Shown here: one piece after another, positions 25,423-34,880 of the stretch
How positions within the stretch are numbered: the first letter of the stretch is position 1
Layout: the number at the start of each line of letters is the position of its first letter
Source of the DNA: an uncultured Alphaproteobacteria bacterium
GTDB lineage: Bacteria > Pseudomonadota > Alphaproteobacteria > HIMB59
Length of the DNA stretch: 64,000 bases
Assembly (NCBI GenBank): GCA_902575065.1
Contig: CACGPU010000004.1
Span: forward strand, 39,767 to 103,766
Direction: 5' to 3'
The notes under the pieces: model-generated
What the model saw: the letters and a program-made list of their open reading frames with translations, nothing else
The model's database searches: none
What the model was told of the DNA's origin: nothing
Translations under genes and position numbers: made by a program

Positions 25423-25818
25423 ATGAGAAAAAAACATCGACCTGTTTCTAGTATAAATGTTACTCCGATGGTTGATGTAATGTTGGTTTTACTTATTGTG
25501 TTTATGGTCACAGCTCCCCTTCTAACTGTAGGTGTTCCAGTTAATTTGCCAAAAGTTGAGGCTAACTCTTTAGATGCACAAAAGGAACCACTTGAAATCT
25601 CAATTAATGAAAATAATGAAATTTACTTAGGTGAAGAATTAATACCCTTTGATGAGTTAATATTGAAAGTTAAAACTATTGCAGGCTCAAATACTGACAT
25701 AAGAATTTTTTTAAGAGCTGATACCACAATTAATTACGGAGAGGTAATGAAGGTTCTTGGTGCTCTGAACACATCAGGTTTTTTAAAAATTGCTCTTGTG
25801 ACGAAAAAACCAAGTTAA
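25423..25818 (+). CDS. tolR: TolR, ExbD/TolR family
   Basis: 131 aa. The single N-terminal membrane helix contains the essential Asp in the signature INVTPMVDVMLVLLIVFMVTAP. A periplasmic domain (PLEISINENNEIYL, DIRIFLRADTTINYGEVMKVL) follows. Partner of TolQ. Its stop codon abuts the GTG of tolA. Confidence 0.96.
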   Translation: MRKKHRPVSSINVTPMVDVMLVLLIVFMVTAPLLTVGVPVNLPKVEANSLDAQKEPLEISINENNEIYLGEELIPFDELILKVKTIAGSNTDIRIFLRADTTINYGEVMKVLGALNTSGFLKIALVTKKPS

Positions 25819-26823
25819 GTGTCTACTATTTCACTATTTAATCCTTTTAGAAACTTAATCTTATTCATTGAAAATTTCAGTTACAAAAAAAGTGATTTTT
25901 ATTTCCAAATATTTTCTTTTTTATTACATCTTTTAATTTTAATACCGATGATAAATTTTACTTTTGAAAAAAAAATCAGTGATATTCCAATGATTTTACC
26001 AGTTGAAATGTTCATTATTGAAGAAGAGACAGCCGCACCTGAATTTGTTGAGGAGATAAGTGAAATTGTTCCAACATTTCAAGAAGAGACCCCAAAACAA
26101 AATGAAACTAAGGCCATAGAACCAGATATAAAAGAAATAGCATCTCAAGATTCAATTGATCCATTAATTCAGGATACTAATGAAGAGGTATTAGTTGATA
26201 ATTCTGCAGACAAAACGAATGAATTTATCATTGATGAGAAAGTAAAACCTGAAATTAAAAAACCAGAAGAGGAGACACCGCCACCGATAGAAAATGATTT
26301 TGAGATTAAATTAAAACAAAAACCTGAACCTAAAGAAATACCTGAACCCAAAAAAGATATTGAGATTGTTGTTAAGAAAAAGCCTGTAAAGAAAACTTTT
26401 AATGTTAGTACTGTATTAAAAGATTTAGAAAATCAAGATAAGGAATTTAAAAAAGAGCAGGAAGCATCTGAAGTCAAACAAGAGGAAGTTTTTACAGAAA
26501 AAGTTGGACCAACAATGACTATTTCAGAAATTGACTTATTAAGACAACAATTACATGGCTGTTTAAATCTTAATGTTGGTGTCGCAAATTTAAAAGAAAT
26601 AAAACCTGTCATTTACATAGAAGTTAACCCTGATCGAACTGTAAAAAATTCTAAAGTAGTCAATAAAGAGAAATTAAATGATCCATCATTTAGAACTGCT
26701 GCTGAAGCTGCAATGAGAGCAGTAAATAATCCAGATTGTAGCCCTCTTTTATTACCTGCAGATAAATATGAACAGTGGAAAGAAATTAACTTTACTTTTG
26801 ATTTCAGCTGGATGTTTGATTAA
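25819..26823 (+). CDS. tolA: TolA, envelope-spanning Tol-Pal protein
   Basis: 334 aa, GTG start right after tolR. One N-terminal membrane helix (FQIFSFLLHLLILIPMI) is followed by a long low-complexity Glu/Lys/Pro-rich periplasmic region (about residues 75-230). The C-terminal TolA/TonB-like domain has LLRQQLHGCLNLNVGV, IYIEVNPDRTVKNSKVV, AAEAAMRAVNNPDCSPL and LPADKYEQWKEINFTFD. The linker is proline/glutamate-rich rather than the long alanine-rich helix of E. coli TolA, as in many alphaproteobacteria. Confidence 0.9.
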   Translation: MSTISLFNPFRNLILFIENFSYKKSDFYFQIFSFLLHLLILIPMINFTFEKKISDIPMILPVEMFIIEEETAAPEFVEEISEIVPTFQEETPKQNETKAIEPDIKEIASQDSIDPLIQDTNEEVLVDNSADKTNEFIIDEKVKPEIKKPEEETPPPIENDFEIKLKQKPEPKEIPEPKKDIEIVVKKKPVKKTFNVSTVLKDLENQDKEFKKEQEASEVKQEEVFTEKVGPTMTISEIDLLRQQLHGCLNLNVGVANLKEIKPVIYIEVNPDRTVKNSKVVNKEKLNDPSFRTAAEAAMRAVNNPDCSPLLLPADKYEQWKEINFTFDFSWMFD

Positions 26824-26868
26824 TAAAAATTTAAGATAAGTATTGAGTAATCGGCTACAAATATTCTT

Positions 26869-28188
26869 ATGATTAAAAAAATTATAATAATTTTGTTTTT
26901 TTCACTTAATGCAAACGCTGCTTTAGAGGTAACCATTGCACAAGGTAAAGTTGAACCTACTCCCATAGCTATAACCCAAATTTTTGGTGCTGACTCAGAC
27001 ACAGCTAGATACGGAAACACACTTAGACAAATTATTTCAAATAATCTAACTAATTCTGGACTTTTTTACACTGTAAATGAAGATCTTTATATTCAATCTG
27101 ACAATTTAGTTGAAAAAGTCCCACGTTTTGAAGACTGGAAATTAATCAAAGCACAATTTTTATTAAGTGCAGATGTCAGTAAAACTGACAAAGGGATTAG
27201 ACTACGAATGAGGCTTTATGATGTCTTTAATGCAAAAGAAATAGAAAAATTACAACTAACTATACCAGATGAAAATTTGATAAGAAGAGTGGGCCATACA
27301 GTAAGCGACATTGTTTATGAAAGGATTACTGGTGAAACTGGTTATTTTGATACTAGGATTGTTTATGTTTCTGAAATTGGTCCGCTAGACCAAAGAGTAA
27401 AAAGACTAGCAATCATGGACCAAGATGGACATATAGATAGTCATCAATTTTTAACAGATGGTAAAAATTTGGTGTTAACTCCACGCTTCGCACCAAATAA
27501 ACAATTAATAACATATATGGAATACAAAAATAATCTTCCGAGAGTTTATATTTACAATCTTAAAACAGGTGAAAGAGAAATTGTTGGAGATTTTCCTGGT
27601 ATGACTTTTGCACCAAGATTTTCACCAGATAGCCAAAGTGTAGTAATGTCTTTTTCAGACCCTAACGATGCAGCAAATTCTGAAATATATCTAATGGATT
27701 TAAACACTCGATCCCGCACACCATTAACAAATGACTCTGGAATTGATACATCACCCTCTTTCTCACCCGATGGAGAAAAAATTGTTTTTAATTCTGATCG
27801 TGGTGGAAGCCCCCAATTATTCATTATGGATAAAAATGGAGATAACATAAAAAGAATTTCAAAAGGTAGAGGTGTATATGGTAATCCAGTTTGGTCACCA
27901 AGAGGTGACTTGATAGCTTTTACTAAGTTAACCCAGGGTAATTTCCATATAGGTGTTATGGATATAAATGGAAATAATGAAAGAGTGATTGTGAGAGATT
28001 TTGCTTTAGAGTCACCCGCTTGGTCCCCAAATGGTAGATATTTGATATTTCATCGACAAAAAAGGTCAAATCTTGATGGCACAGGTGGGGAAGTAACAAT
28101 TCATTTTATTGATATTACTGGATACAATGAGAGGGTTATTCCAACTCCAAGGGATGGAAGTGACCCTGCTTGGTCACCTTTGTTGTGA
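26869..28188 (+). CDS. tolB: TolB, periplasmic beta-propeller
   Basis: 439 aa. Signal peptide (MIKKIIIILFFSLNANA) then an N-terminal alpha/beta domain with PIAITQIFGADSDTARYGNTLRQII. The six-bladed propeller repeats include MTFAPRFSPDSQSVVMSFS, SPSFSPDGEKIVFNSDRGG, NPVWSPRGDLIAFTK and SPAWSPNGRYLIFH. TolB binds Pal and the TolA C-terminus. Length matches E. coli TolB (430). An inverted repeat follows its stop. Confidence 0.96.
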   Translation: MIKKIIIILFFSLNANAALEVTIAQGKVEPTPIAITQIFGADSDTARYGNTLRQIISNNLTNSGLFYTVNEDLYIQSDNLVEKVPRFEDWKLIKAQFLLSADVSKTDKGIRLRMRLYDVFNAKEIEKLQLTIPDENLIRRVGHTVSDIVYERITGETGYFDTRIVYVSEIGPLDQRVKRLAIMDQDGHIDSHQFLTDGKNLVLTPRFAPNKQLITYMEYKNNLPRVYIYNLKTGEREIVGDFPGMTFAPRFSPDSQSVVMSFSDPNDAANSEIYLMDLNTRSRTPLTNDSGIDTSPSFSPDGEKIVFNSDRGGSPQLFIMDKNGDNIKRISKGRGVYGNPVWSPRGDLIAFTKLTQGNFHIGVMDINGNNERVIVRDFALESPAWSPNGRYLIFHRQKRSNLDGTGGEVTIHFIDITGYNERVIPTPRDGSDPAWSPLL

Positions 28189-28194
28189 AAATTC

Positions 28195-28249
28195 TATGGA
28201 AATCAACAAAATATGATTAATTTGAATAAGAATTATCTTGATTTCCATA
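28195..28249. repeat. 12-bp inverted repeat between tolB and pal
   Basis: TATGGAAATCAA (28195-28206) and its exact complement TTGATTTCCATA (28238-28249) are separated by 31 nt, with partial pairing continuing outwards. This could be a stem-loop ending or processing the tolB message, or a palindromic regulatory site before pal. There is no T-run after it. Confidence 0.55.
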
Positions 28250-28294
28250 AAATTCAGTGTTTATTTACCTTAACTATAGTAAGAATATATTTAC

Positions 28295-28300
28295 GCGGAG
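28295..28300 (+). promoter_or_regulatory. Shine-Dalgarno of pal
   Basis: GCGGAG about 10 nt before the ATG at 28311. It decides the start: the upstream in-frame start used by the ORF track (28257) precedes this site and lacks a signal-peptide-like N-terminus. Confidence 0.6.
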
Positions 28301-28310
28301 ATTTATAATA

Positions 28311-28805
28311 ATGTTAAAAAAATTGTTTATGCTTATTGTTGCGGGCTTTTTCCTTGCTTCATGTGCTGCTACTAATACCGATCAAGGTGGAGACGTTGAT
28401 GCAGCTTCTGCTAGTGCTAGTTCATCTTCTGGTGGCGAAATTACAGCTGGTACTCAAGAGGATTTAATTGTTAACGTTGGTGACAGAGTTTTCTTTGAAT
28501 TTGATAGTTCAGAACTCACTGTTGATGCTCAAGCAACACTTGATGCACAGGCAGCTTGGTTAATGCAATACCCTGACACTAACATAACTGTTGAAGGTCA
28601 TGCAGATGAAAGAGGTACTCGTGAGTACAACTTAGCTTTAGGAGATAAAAGAGCATTTTCTGTCTATTCTTATCTAGCTCAGGCTGGAGTTGATACTAAT
28701 AGAATGGAATATGTAAGTTGGGGTAAAGAGAGACCTGAAGTCATTGGATCTGATGAAACTGCTTACAGTCAAAATAGACGCGGCGTAACCCTAGTAAGTA
28801 ATTAA
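28311..28805 (+). CDS. pal: Pal, peptidoglycan-associated lipoprotein
   Basis: 164 aa from the ATG at 28311. Lipoprotein signal MLKKLFMLIVAGFFLASC with an ASC lipobox, then a Ser/Ala-rich linker and the OmpA-like peptidoglycan-binding domain. That domain has VFFEFDSSELTVDAQATL, TVEGHADERGTREYNLALG and a C-terminal RRGVTLVSN. Anchors the outer membrane to peptidoglycan and binds TolB. The longer track start is rejected because the signal peptide begins at 28311 behind an SD. Confidence 0.95.
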   Translation: MLKKLFMLIVAGFFLASCAATNTDQGGDVDAASASASSSSGGEITAGTQEDLIVNVGDRVFFEFDSSELTVDAQATLDAQAAWLMQYPDTNITVEGHADERGTREYNLALGDKRAFSVYSYLAQAGVDTNRMEYVSWGKERPEVIGSDETAYSQNRRGVTLVSN

Positions 28806-28819
28806 TTAAAATTTCATTA

Positions 28820-28844
28820 AGGTGCTCTTTTTAAAAGAGCACCT
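28820..28844 (+). terminator. Strong hairpin between pal and cpoB
   Basis: AGGTGCTCTTT and its complement AAAGAGCACCT form an 11-bp perfect stem with a tiny loop. No T-run follows (gaaactttc), so it may protect the pal mRNA end or attenuate transcription into cpoB rather than act as a complete terminator. Confidence 0.55.
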
Positions 28845-28853
28845 GAAACTTTC

Positions 28854-29882
28854 ATGAAAAAAATAAACAAAATTTTGGTTATTTTTTTCCTAGTACTTTT
28901 TTGTAACCAATCTAATTCAGAAAATCACAATCAAGTATCTGTAGAATTAGACAGAATTAAAAATGACATAATTGATCTTCAAAAGTTTGTTTATAAAAAT
29001 GAGTCATCACTAGTTAATAATTCTAAATCAAATTCAAAAAATGATTTAGAAGAATTAAAAATATTAATCAATGATATTTCAAAAAATATCATTTCATTAG
29101 AAAAACAAATTTCAGATATTAAAGATGATGTAAAAAATCTATACTCTCTATACACATCATCTGACTCTAACGAAAAAAAAATTATTAGTGCATCTGATCA
29201 ATTAAACATAGAAGAAAGCTCCTCAAATATTGTAGAGAATTCAGAGGATGATCAATTATTAGGACAAATTAGTTTGTCTGATCTTGAAGGAGATGAAATA
29301 AAAAATTTGGAAATACCTAATGAGGCGTCTAATGAGACAATTTCTTCATTAGGTCTTGAAAAAGAGGAATTAGATGAAATGGAGACAAAATCTATCTCAG
29401 AAGTAAATACCTCAATGCTTAATGATTTAGATAAGCTTATAGAAGAGAGAGAAGCTGAGCTTAATAAGCCAATAATTGACGTTAAACAAGAGTTAAAAAA
29501 TGCAAAAACAAGCTTTGCAAGTTTTGATAATAAGTCTGCTATTGAGAGTTTACTTTTGATAATTAATTCAAATACTGATCAAGATGAATATTTAGCCGAA
29601 ACTTATTATCTTCTTGGCAGGACTTACTTTATGGAGAATGAAATAATTGAAGCTGTAAAATATTTTGGAATAAGACACAGAGATTTCTCATCATTTTCTA
29701 AATTTAAGTCAGAAAATTACTTTTGGCTTGGAAAGTCCCTCTTTAGTATTGGAGATCAAGAAAATGGTTGTTTAATAATGGAAGATCTAATTTTTTCTAA
29801 TACTTACACAGAAAGTAAAGATGTGATTGACTCTGCTAAATCACTTCAAACTGAAAAAAATTGCGGTTTAATTATTGACTAA
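28854..29882 (+). CDS. cpoB: CpoB/YbgF-like cell division coordinator
   Basis: 342 aa. Signal peptide (MKKINKILVIFFLVLFCNQSNS), an N-terminal coiled coil (VSVELDRIKNDIIDLQKF) corresponding to the trimerisation domain, a long acidic linker, and a C-terminal TPR-like region (EYLAETYYLLGRTYFMENEI, KFKSENYFWLGKSLFSIGDQ). Position directly after pal is the conserved place of cpoB, which links Tol-Pal to septal peptidoglycan synthesis. The sequence is diverged, so the call leans partly on context. Confidence 0.8.
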   Translation: MKKINKILVIFFLVLFCNQSNSENHNQVSVELDRIKNDIIDLQKFVYKNESSLVNNSKSNSKNDLEELKILINDISKNIISLEKQISDIKDDVKNLYSLYTSSDSNEKKIISASDQLNIEESSSNIVENSEDDQLLGQISLSDLEGDEIKNLEIPNEASNETISSLGLEKEELDEMETKSISEVNTSMLNDLDKLIEEREAELNKPIIDVKQELKNAKTSFASFDNKSAIESLLLIINSNTDQDEYLAETYYLLGRTYFMENEIIEAVKYFGIRHRDFSSFSKFKSENYFWLGKSLFSIGDQENGCLIMEDLIFSNTYTESKDVIDSAKSLQTEKNCGLIID

Positions 29883-30831
29883 AGAAGTATTGCCTTCAAT
29901 CAGTATAAAAAAGTATCTTAAAAATAATGTAAATGCTAATCAGAAGATATTAATTTCTCTTTCATGTGGCTTAGATAGCACAGTGTTATTTGATCTGATA
30001 ATAAAATCAAAATATTTCAATAATAAAAATATATATTACTTAATCTTTGATCATCAAAAAAGGTCTGAGGGGAAATATGAAATAAAACAATTCATCAAGT
30101 ATTATAAACTTGTTAATAAAAATGTTTTTATAAAAAAATTACCCCTCAAAGAAAAATTAATAGGTTTTCAAGAAAAATCTAGATCTATTAGATACGATTT
30201 TTTATGCAAATTTTCAAAAAAGAGAAATATTGATGATATATTTTTAGGCCATCATCTTGATGATCTAAATGAAACATTTTTCTTGAGAAAAATTCAACAA
30301 TCAAGTGCATTTGGATTATCAAATATTTTTATTCAAAAATACAATGAGATCAAATTACATCGCCCATTAAAGAAATATTCAAAAAAACAAATCAAAAATT
30401 ATGCTAATAAAAATAGATTGATTTGGTTTGAGGATAGAAGTAATTTAGAATTAGAATATACGAGAAACAAAATTAGAAATTATTTATATTCAGAAAAACT
30501 TCTTAAACAAATTAACAGTGAAAGGATTACATTCTCTAAAATATTACATTTAAATTGCCTACATCAAAATTTTTTTAAAAGGAAACGTAAAAAAATTTTT
30601 GAAATTGACATAGAAAAATTTAATAATTTAAATGAAATTCTTAAGTTTTTTACTGTGCAGTCTTTTTACTACGAATATCGACATTTATTGATAAAAAAAC
30701 AAATTCGTGATGAAAATATAAGAAATTTTATCAAAATACTAAAGGCTCACCTTACAAATAGTAAAGATTTGTCAGTATTTTCAGGGAAAATAGGTGTCTT
30801 TGATAAAAAAATATGTTTAAATCTTACTTAG
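29875..30831 (+). CDS. tilS: tRNA(Ile)-lysidine synthase
   Basis: 318 aa, TTG start overlapping cpoB by 8 nt. N-type ATP pyrophosphatase: the PP-loop reads [16 protein letters not shown], with C where the usual SGGxDS has the first G. The next motifs, [15 protein letters not shown] and [10 protein letters not shown], are intact. TilS makes lysidine at C34 of the minor tRNA-Ile so that it reads AUA, an essential function in this AT-rich genome. It is short compared with E. coli TilS (432) and lacks the C-terminal domain, as in several alphaproteobacteria. Placement before ftsH is conserved. Confidence 0.88.
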   Translation: MTKEVLPSISIKKYLKNNVNANQKILISLSCGLDSTVLFDLIIKSKYFNNKNIYYLIFDHQKRSEGKYEIKQFIKYYKLVNKNVFIKKLPLKEKLIGFQEKSRSIRYDFLCKFSKKRNIDDIFLGHHLDDLNETFFLRKIQQSSAFGLSNIFIQKYNEIKLHRPLKKYSKKQIKNYANKNRLIWFEDRSNLELEYTRNKIRNYLYSEKLLKQINSERITFSKILHLNCLHQNFFKRKRKKIFEIDIEKFNNLNEILKFFTVQSFYYEYRHLLIKKQIRDENIRNFIKILKAHLTNSKDLSVFSGKIGVFDKKICLNLT

Positions 30832-30868
30832 CACTTTAAACGTATGTATCACTAACTATATTAATTAT

Positions 30869-32800
30869 ATGAAAAATTTTTCAAAAAACATTTTTGTCTG
30901 GATTATTATCAGCCTTATTTTGTTAGGGTTATTTAATGTATTTAAAAATTCTCAAAGAGATTACTCATCAGTAACTTACACATACTCAACTTTGCTAGAT
31001 AAAGCCCAAAATGGTGAAATTAAATCTGTTGAAATACAAGGAAATAATATTTTCGGTCAAACCATGGACGGAGTTGACTTTTCAACATATGCACCAAGAG
31101 ACCCAAATCTAATTGAAACTCTAAACGATAACCAGGTAGCTATTAATGCTAAACCTGAGCAATCGGGTATGCACCCACTGTTAAGTATATTTGTTTCTTG
31201 GTTCCCAATGCTTCTTTTAATTGGTGTTTGGATATTCTTTATGCGTCAGATGCAATCAGGCAAAGGTGGAGGTGCACTTGGATTTGGTAGATCAAAAGCC
31301 AAGTTGCTGAACGAAAATAAACAAAGAGTTACATTTAATGACGTTGCTGGTATTGATGAGGCGAAACAAGAATTAGAGGAGGTCGTTTCATTTTTAAAGG
31401 ACCCTCATAAATTTCAAAGATTGGGCGCTAAAATACCAAAAGGGGCTCTGTTAGTTGGTCCTCCAGGTACCGGTAAAACTCTTCTTGCTCGAGCAATCGC
31501 TGGTGAGGCCGGTGTGCCATTTTTTTCAATATCTGGTTCCGATTTTGTTGAGATGTTTGTTGGTGTTGGTGCGAGTAGGGTTAGAGATATGTTTGAACAA
31601 GGTAAGAAAAACGCACCATGTATTATTTTTATTGATGAGATAGACGCTGTTGGGAGACACAGAGGAGCTGGTTTAGGCGGTGGTAATGATGAAAGAGAAC
31701 AAACTTTAAATCAACTTCTAGTTGAAATGGATGGTTTTGAGGCAAACGAAGGTGTAATAATCGTTGCTGCAACTAATAGACCTGATGTTCTTGATCCAGC
31801 ATTATTAAGACCCGGAAGATTTGACAGACAAGTTGTCGTCCCTGCCCCTGATATTATTGGTAGAGATAAAATTTTAAGGGTTCACACAAGAAAAATAAAG
31901 ATGGATAAATCTGTTAAAACCATTGCAATCGCAAGATCAACACCTGGTTTCTCTGGTGCAGATTTAGCTAATATTGTAAATGAGGCAGCTCTAATTGCAG
32001 CAAGGAAGAATAAAAAAATTGTTACGATGGATGATTTTGAGGATGCAAAAGATAAAGTTATGCTTGGTACACAAAATAAGTCAAAGATAATTTCTGATAC
32101 TGAGAAAGAAGTAATCGCTTACCATGAGGCAGGTCATGCTTTGGCTAATTTGCATTCAAAACACGCAGATCCAATTTATAAATCTTCAATAATTCCAACA
32201 GGTAGGGCACTTGGTTTTGTCATGAGCGTTCCTGAGCAAGATAAAGTAATACACCGTAAAGATGAATATCTAGATAAATTAGTCGTGACCGTTGCAGCAC
32301 GAATTGCTGAAGAGCTAATATTTGGACCAGAAAAAATAGGATCTGGTGCAGCAGGCGATATTCAACAAGTCACTAATTTAGCAAGAGCAATGGTAACACA
32401 AATGGGTTATAGCGATAAATTAGGTAGAGTAAGATACACTGGTAATCAGGAAGAGGTTTTTTTAGGTCACTCTGTGACACAATCTAAAAACATATCTGAG
32501 GAGACTGCTAGAATTATCGATAAAGAGGTTATCAGGTTAGTTGAAGAAGCTGAAACAAAAGCAAGAAAGATATTAACTGATAATATTAAAGATCTTCACA
32601 CTATAGCTAAAGGTCTTTTAGAATATGAGACATTGACTGGCGATGAAATACAAAACTTAATTAAGGGTATTAAACCTAAAAGGGACGATGACTTATCCTC
32701 AGACAGTTCAGATGATAGCTCAGATAGTAAAAAGGAAACTTCAAATAAAGGTCCTTTACCATCTTTTACAAAAGATCAAAATTTTCCTCTTCCAAATTAA
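30869..32800 (+). CDS. ftsH: FtsH, ATP-dependent zinc metalloprotease
   Basis: 643 aa inner-membrane AAA+ protease. Two N-terminal membrane helices (about residues 9-25 and 105-125) flank a periplasmic domain. Walker A GPPGTGKT is at 197-204, followed by [17 protein letters not shown] (Walker B) and [19 protein letters not shown] (SRH). The zinc site HEAGH is at 419-423. It degrades membrane and regulatory proteins, including RpoH and LpxC in E. coli; both are encoded in this window. Serine/aspartate-rich C-terminal tail. Confidence 0.98.
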   Translation: MKNFSKNIFVWIIISLILLGLFNVFKNSQRDYSSVTYTYSTLLDKAQNGEIKSVEIQGNNIFGQTMDGVDFSTYAPRDPNLIETLNDNQVAINAKPEQSGMHPLLSIFVSWFPMLLLIGVWIFFMRQMQSGKGGGALGFGRSKAKLLNENKQRVTFNDVAGIDEAKQELEEVVSFLKDPHKFQRLGAKIPKGALLVGPPGTGKTLLARAIAGEAGVPFFSISGSDFVEMFVGVGASRVRDMFEQGKKNAPCIIFIDEIDAVGRHRGAGLGGGNDEREQTLNQLLVEMDGFEANEGVIIVAATNRPDVLDPALLRPGRFDRQVVVPAPDIIGRDKILRVHTRKIKMDKSVKTIAIARSTPGFSGADLANIVNEAALIAARKNKKIVTMDDFEDAKDKVMLGTQNKSKIISDTEKEVIAYHEAGHALANLHSKHADPIYKSSIIPTGRALGFVMSVPEQDKVIHRKDEYLDKLVVTVAARIAEELIFGPEKIGSGAAGDIQQVTNLARAMVTQMGYSDKLGRVRYTGNQEEVFLGHSVTQSKNISEETARIIDKEVIRLVEEAETKARKILTDNIKDLHTIAKGLLEYETLTGDEIQNLIKGIKPKRDDDLSSDSSDDSSDSKKETSNKGPLPSFTKDQNFPLPN

Positions 32801-32827
32801 CTCTAAGTCTATTACTAACTATTCTTC

Positions 32828-34180
32828 ATGAGATTATTTGGTACTGATGGTATTAGGGGTGAAGTTGGAAAATATCCTTTAACTCCAGAAAATGTTCTTA
32901 AATTAGCTAAAGCCTCTTCTCTAGTATTAAGTAAGAAAAATCCAATATCAAGAGTGGTTATTAATAAAGATACACGACTATCAGGATATATATTTGAGCC
33001 AGCACTAACAGCAGGTTTTATATCAATGGGGATAGATGTAATTTTAGTTGGACCTTTGCCAACACCCGCTCTAACAGTTTTAAGTAAGTCGCTTAGAGCA
33101 GATTTTTCAGTAATGATTACAGCATCCCATAATCCTTATAAAGATAATGGATTAAAATTTTTTTCTGGACAAGGTTTAAAGATCTCGGCTGAGGAAGAAA
33201 ATAGAATAGAGGATTTTTTTTATAATTACGATTTTGATAATTTTAAAATCAAACAGTCAAACTATGGTAAAGCTATTAGACTAAAAAATGCATTAGGAAG
33301 ATACTCTGAGGCTCTTAAACAAAGTGCTGATCGAAACTTAAATTATAGTCAACTAAAAGTAACTTTAGATTGTGCAAATGGAGCCTCTTACAAAGTTGCA
33401 CCAGAGGTTTTATTTGAATTAGGTTTAGATTTACATACTCTCGGAAATAATCCATCTGGTACAAACATTAATCAAAACTGTGGCTCTTTATTTCCTCATA
33501 AAGCATCAGAGTTAGTTAAAAAAAAAAGATGTGATATCGGAATTTGTTTAGATGGAGATGGTGATAGGGTTATAATTATTGACGAAAAAGGTAATGTATT
33601 AAATGGAGAGGAAATTATTTTTATTTTTGCCAAATATTATTTATATGAAAAAAAAATTAAAAAAGGCTCTGTATTAGTTACTAACGAAGTTGCAAATCAT
33701 GGTCTTGACATAGCTTTAAAAAAATTAGGTCTTAAATTAAAACGAGTAAAAGTTGGTGATAAAAATATTTTAAAGGAAATTCGAGATAATAAATATTTTT
33801 TTGGAGGAGAACCATCTGGACATTTTATATTTAAAGATGACATTTTAATTGGAGATGGTATGGCAACTGCTATTAGGTTACTCACATTAATTCTTAAAGA
33901 AAAGAAAAAGTTATCATTATTGAGAAATGGTATAGATTTACTTGATGAATTGAACATAAATCAAAGAATAGATCGCGAAAAATTTTACTTAAATCAAGAG
34001 AGTATTTATAAGAAACTTAACAATCTACTAAAAAATTTAGAAATTTATTACAATATTCGTCCATCGGGAACTGAGCCACTATTAAGAGTGAACTTGCAAT
34101 ATCATAAAAGAAATATAAAAGTAATTACTCTTAATAAATTAAAAAAACAAATAATAAAAGTAATTTCAGATGCTTGTTAA
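32828..34180 (+). CDS. glmM: Phosphoglucosamine mutase
   Basis: 450 aa. Interconverts glucosamine-6-P and glucosamine-1-P for UDP-GlcNAc. The N-terminus is MRLFGTDGIRGEVGKYPLTP. The phosphoserine is S100 in ITASHNPYKDNGLKFF; the metal loop is CLDGDGDRVIIID and the sugar loop is FGGEPSGHFIF. The C-terminal phosphate-binding loop YNIRPSGTEPLLRV is intact. Follows ftsH by 27 nt, a common alphaproteobacterial order. GlmU and GlmS, the other two steps, are encoded at 60-63 kb. Confidence 0.97.
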   Translation: MRLFGTDGIRGEVGKYPLTPENVLKLAKASSLVLSKKNPISRVVINKDTRLSGYIFEPALTAGFISMGIDVILVGPLPTPALTVLSKSLRADFSVMITASHNPYKDNGLKFFSGQGLKISAEEENRIEDFFYNYDFDNFKIKQSNYGKAIRLKNALGRYSEALKQSADRNLNYSQLKVTLDCANGASYKVAPEVLFELGLDLHTLGNNPSGTNINQNCGSLFPHKASELVKKKRCDIGICLDGDGDRVIIIDEKGNVLNGEEIIFIFAKYYLYEKKIKKGSVLVTNEVANHGLDIALKKLGLKLKRVKVGDKNILKEIRDNKYFFGGEPSGHFIFKDDILIGDGMATAIRLLTLILKEKKKLSLLRNGIDLLDELNINQRIDREKFYLNQESIYKKLNNLLKNLEIYYNIRPSGTEPLLRVNLQYHKRNIKVITLNKLKKQIIKVISDAC

Positions 34181-34880
34181 TTCTTTTGATACAAAATACT
34201 CACTAACAGCAAAAAAATATGAAAGTTTGGATAACTCATTTACAAAAATTGTTAGTGCGAATAAAAAATTTTCAAGAATTTTTACATCTGTAATTGAAGA
34301 TAAATCTTTAAAGTCACTATCAGATGCAACTCTTCGTTCAGATATTACAGGCCAGGTTATTAATACAATTTTGACTCATGACTCAAAATCTAAACACTTC
34401 CTTTATTATATGGGAGATGTTTTTAAAAAAGATAAAATGAACAGCGATAATATTAAGCAATTTAGGCAACATGGTGTTGAAATTATTAATTTATCTAAAA
34501 ATGATTCTTTCAAAGAAGCTTTACAGATATTAGATAAGTTTCTCAAAAAGATTATTAAAAAAAATTACACTTATGTTTTTACTGATCCAAAAATATCAAA
34601 AAATAAAAGTTACCTTTTAGACAGTATCAGCCATAAAAATAATATTTCTAAATTTGTTAATATTTTTAAAAAAAAATTTAATGCTCCTTTTGAGTTAAAT
34701 TTAGAAAAAGACTTTTTTTCTCAAGACTATCATCAGGATATTTTTTTTTATGTTTATTCTAATTCCACAAAAAAAATATTAGCTCAAGGTGGTGGCTATA
34801 AATATAAAAAAAATACAAAAAAAATTGAGGGTTTTGGTTTCTCATGCAATGTTGATTACATTGCTGAATTAATTATATGA
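34170..34880 (+). CDS. hisZ: Short HisZ-like protein (ATP phosphoribosyltransferase regulatory subunit)
   Basis: 236 aa. Weak but consistent similarity to the HisRS-like fold: LRSDITGQVINTI (motif 2 start), FLYYMGDVFKKDKMN and FRQHGVEIIN, then a late LAQGGGYKY...GFGFSCNVDYI resembling motif 3 (GGRYD...GFA). HisZ is normally 350-400 aa, so the middle part is largely missing. In alphaproteobacteria hisZ often precedes purA, which it does here with an ATGA overlap. It would allosterically support a short HisG, not in this window. Function is less certain than position. Confidence 0.62.
   Translation: MLVNSFDTKYSLTAKKYESLDNSFTKIVSANKKFSRIFTSVIEDKSLKSLSDATLRSDITGQVINTILTHDSKSKHFLYYMGDVFKKDKMNSDNIKQFRQHGVEIINLSKNDSFKEALQILDKFLKKIIKKNYTYVFTDPKISKNKSYLLDSISHKNNISKFVNIFKKKFNAPFELNLEKDFFSQDYHQDIFFYVYSNSTKKILAQGGGYKYKKNTKKIEGFGFSCNVDYIAELII

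Noticed and set aside
26050-26500. Glu/Pro/Lys-rich stretch of tolA as a frameshifted or repeat-expanded region
   Set aside because: Low-complexity linkers are normal for TolA, and the C-terminal domain is intact and in frame.
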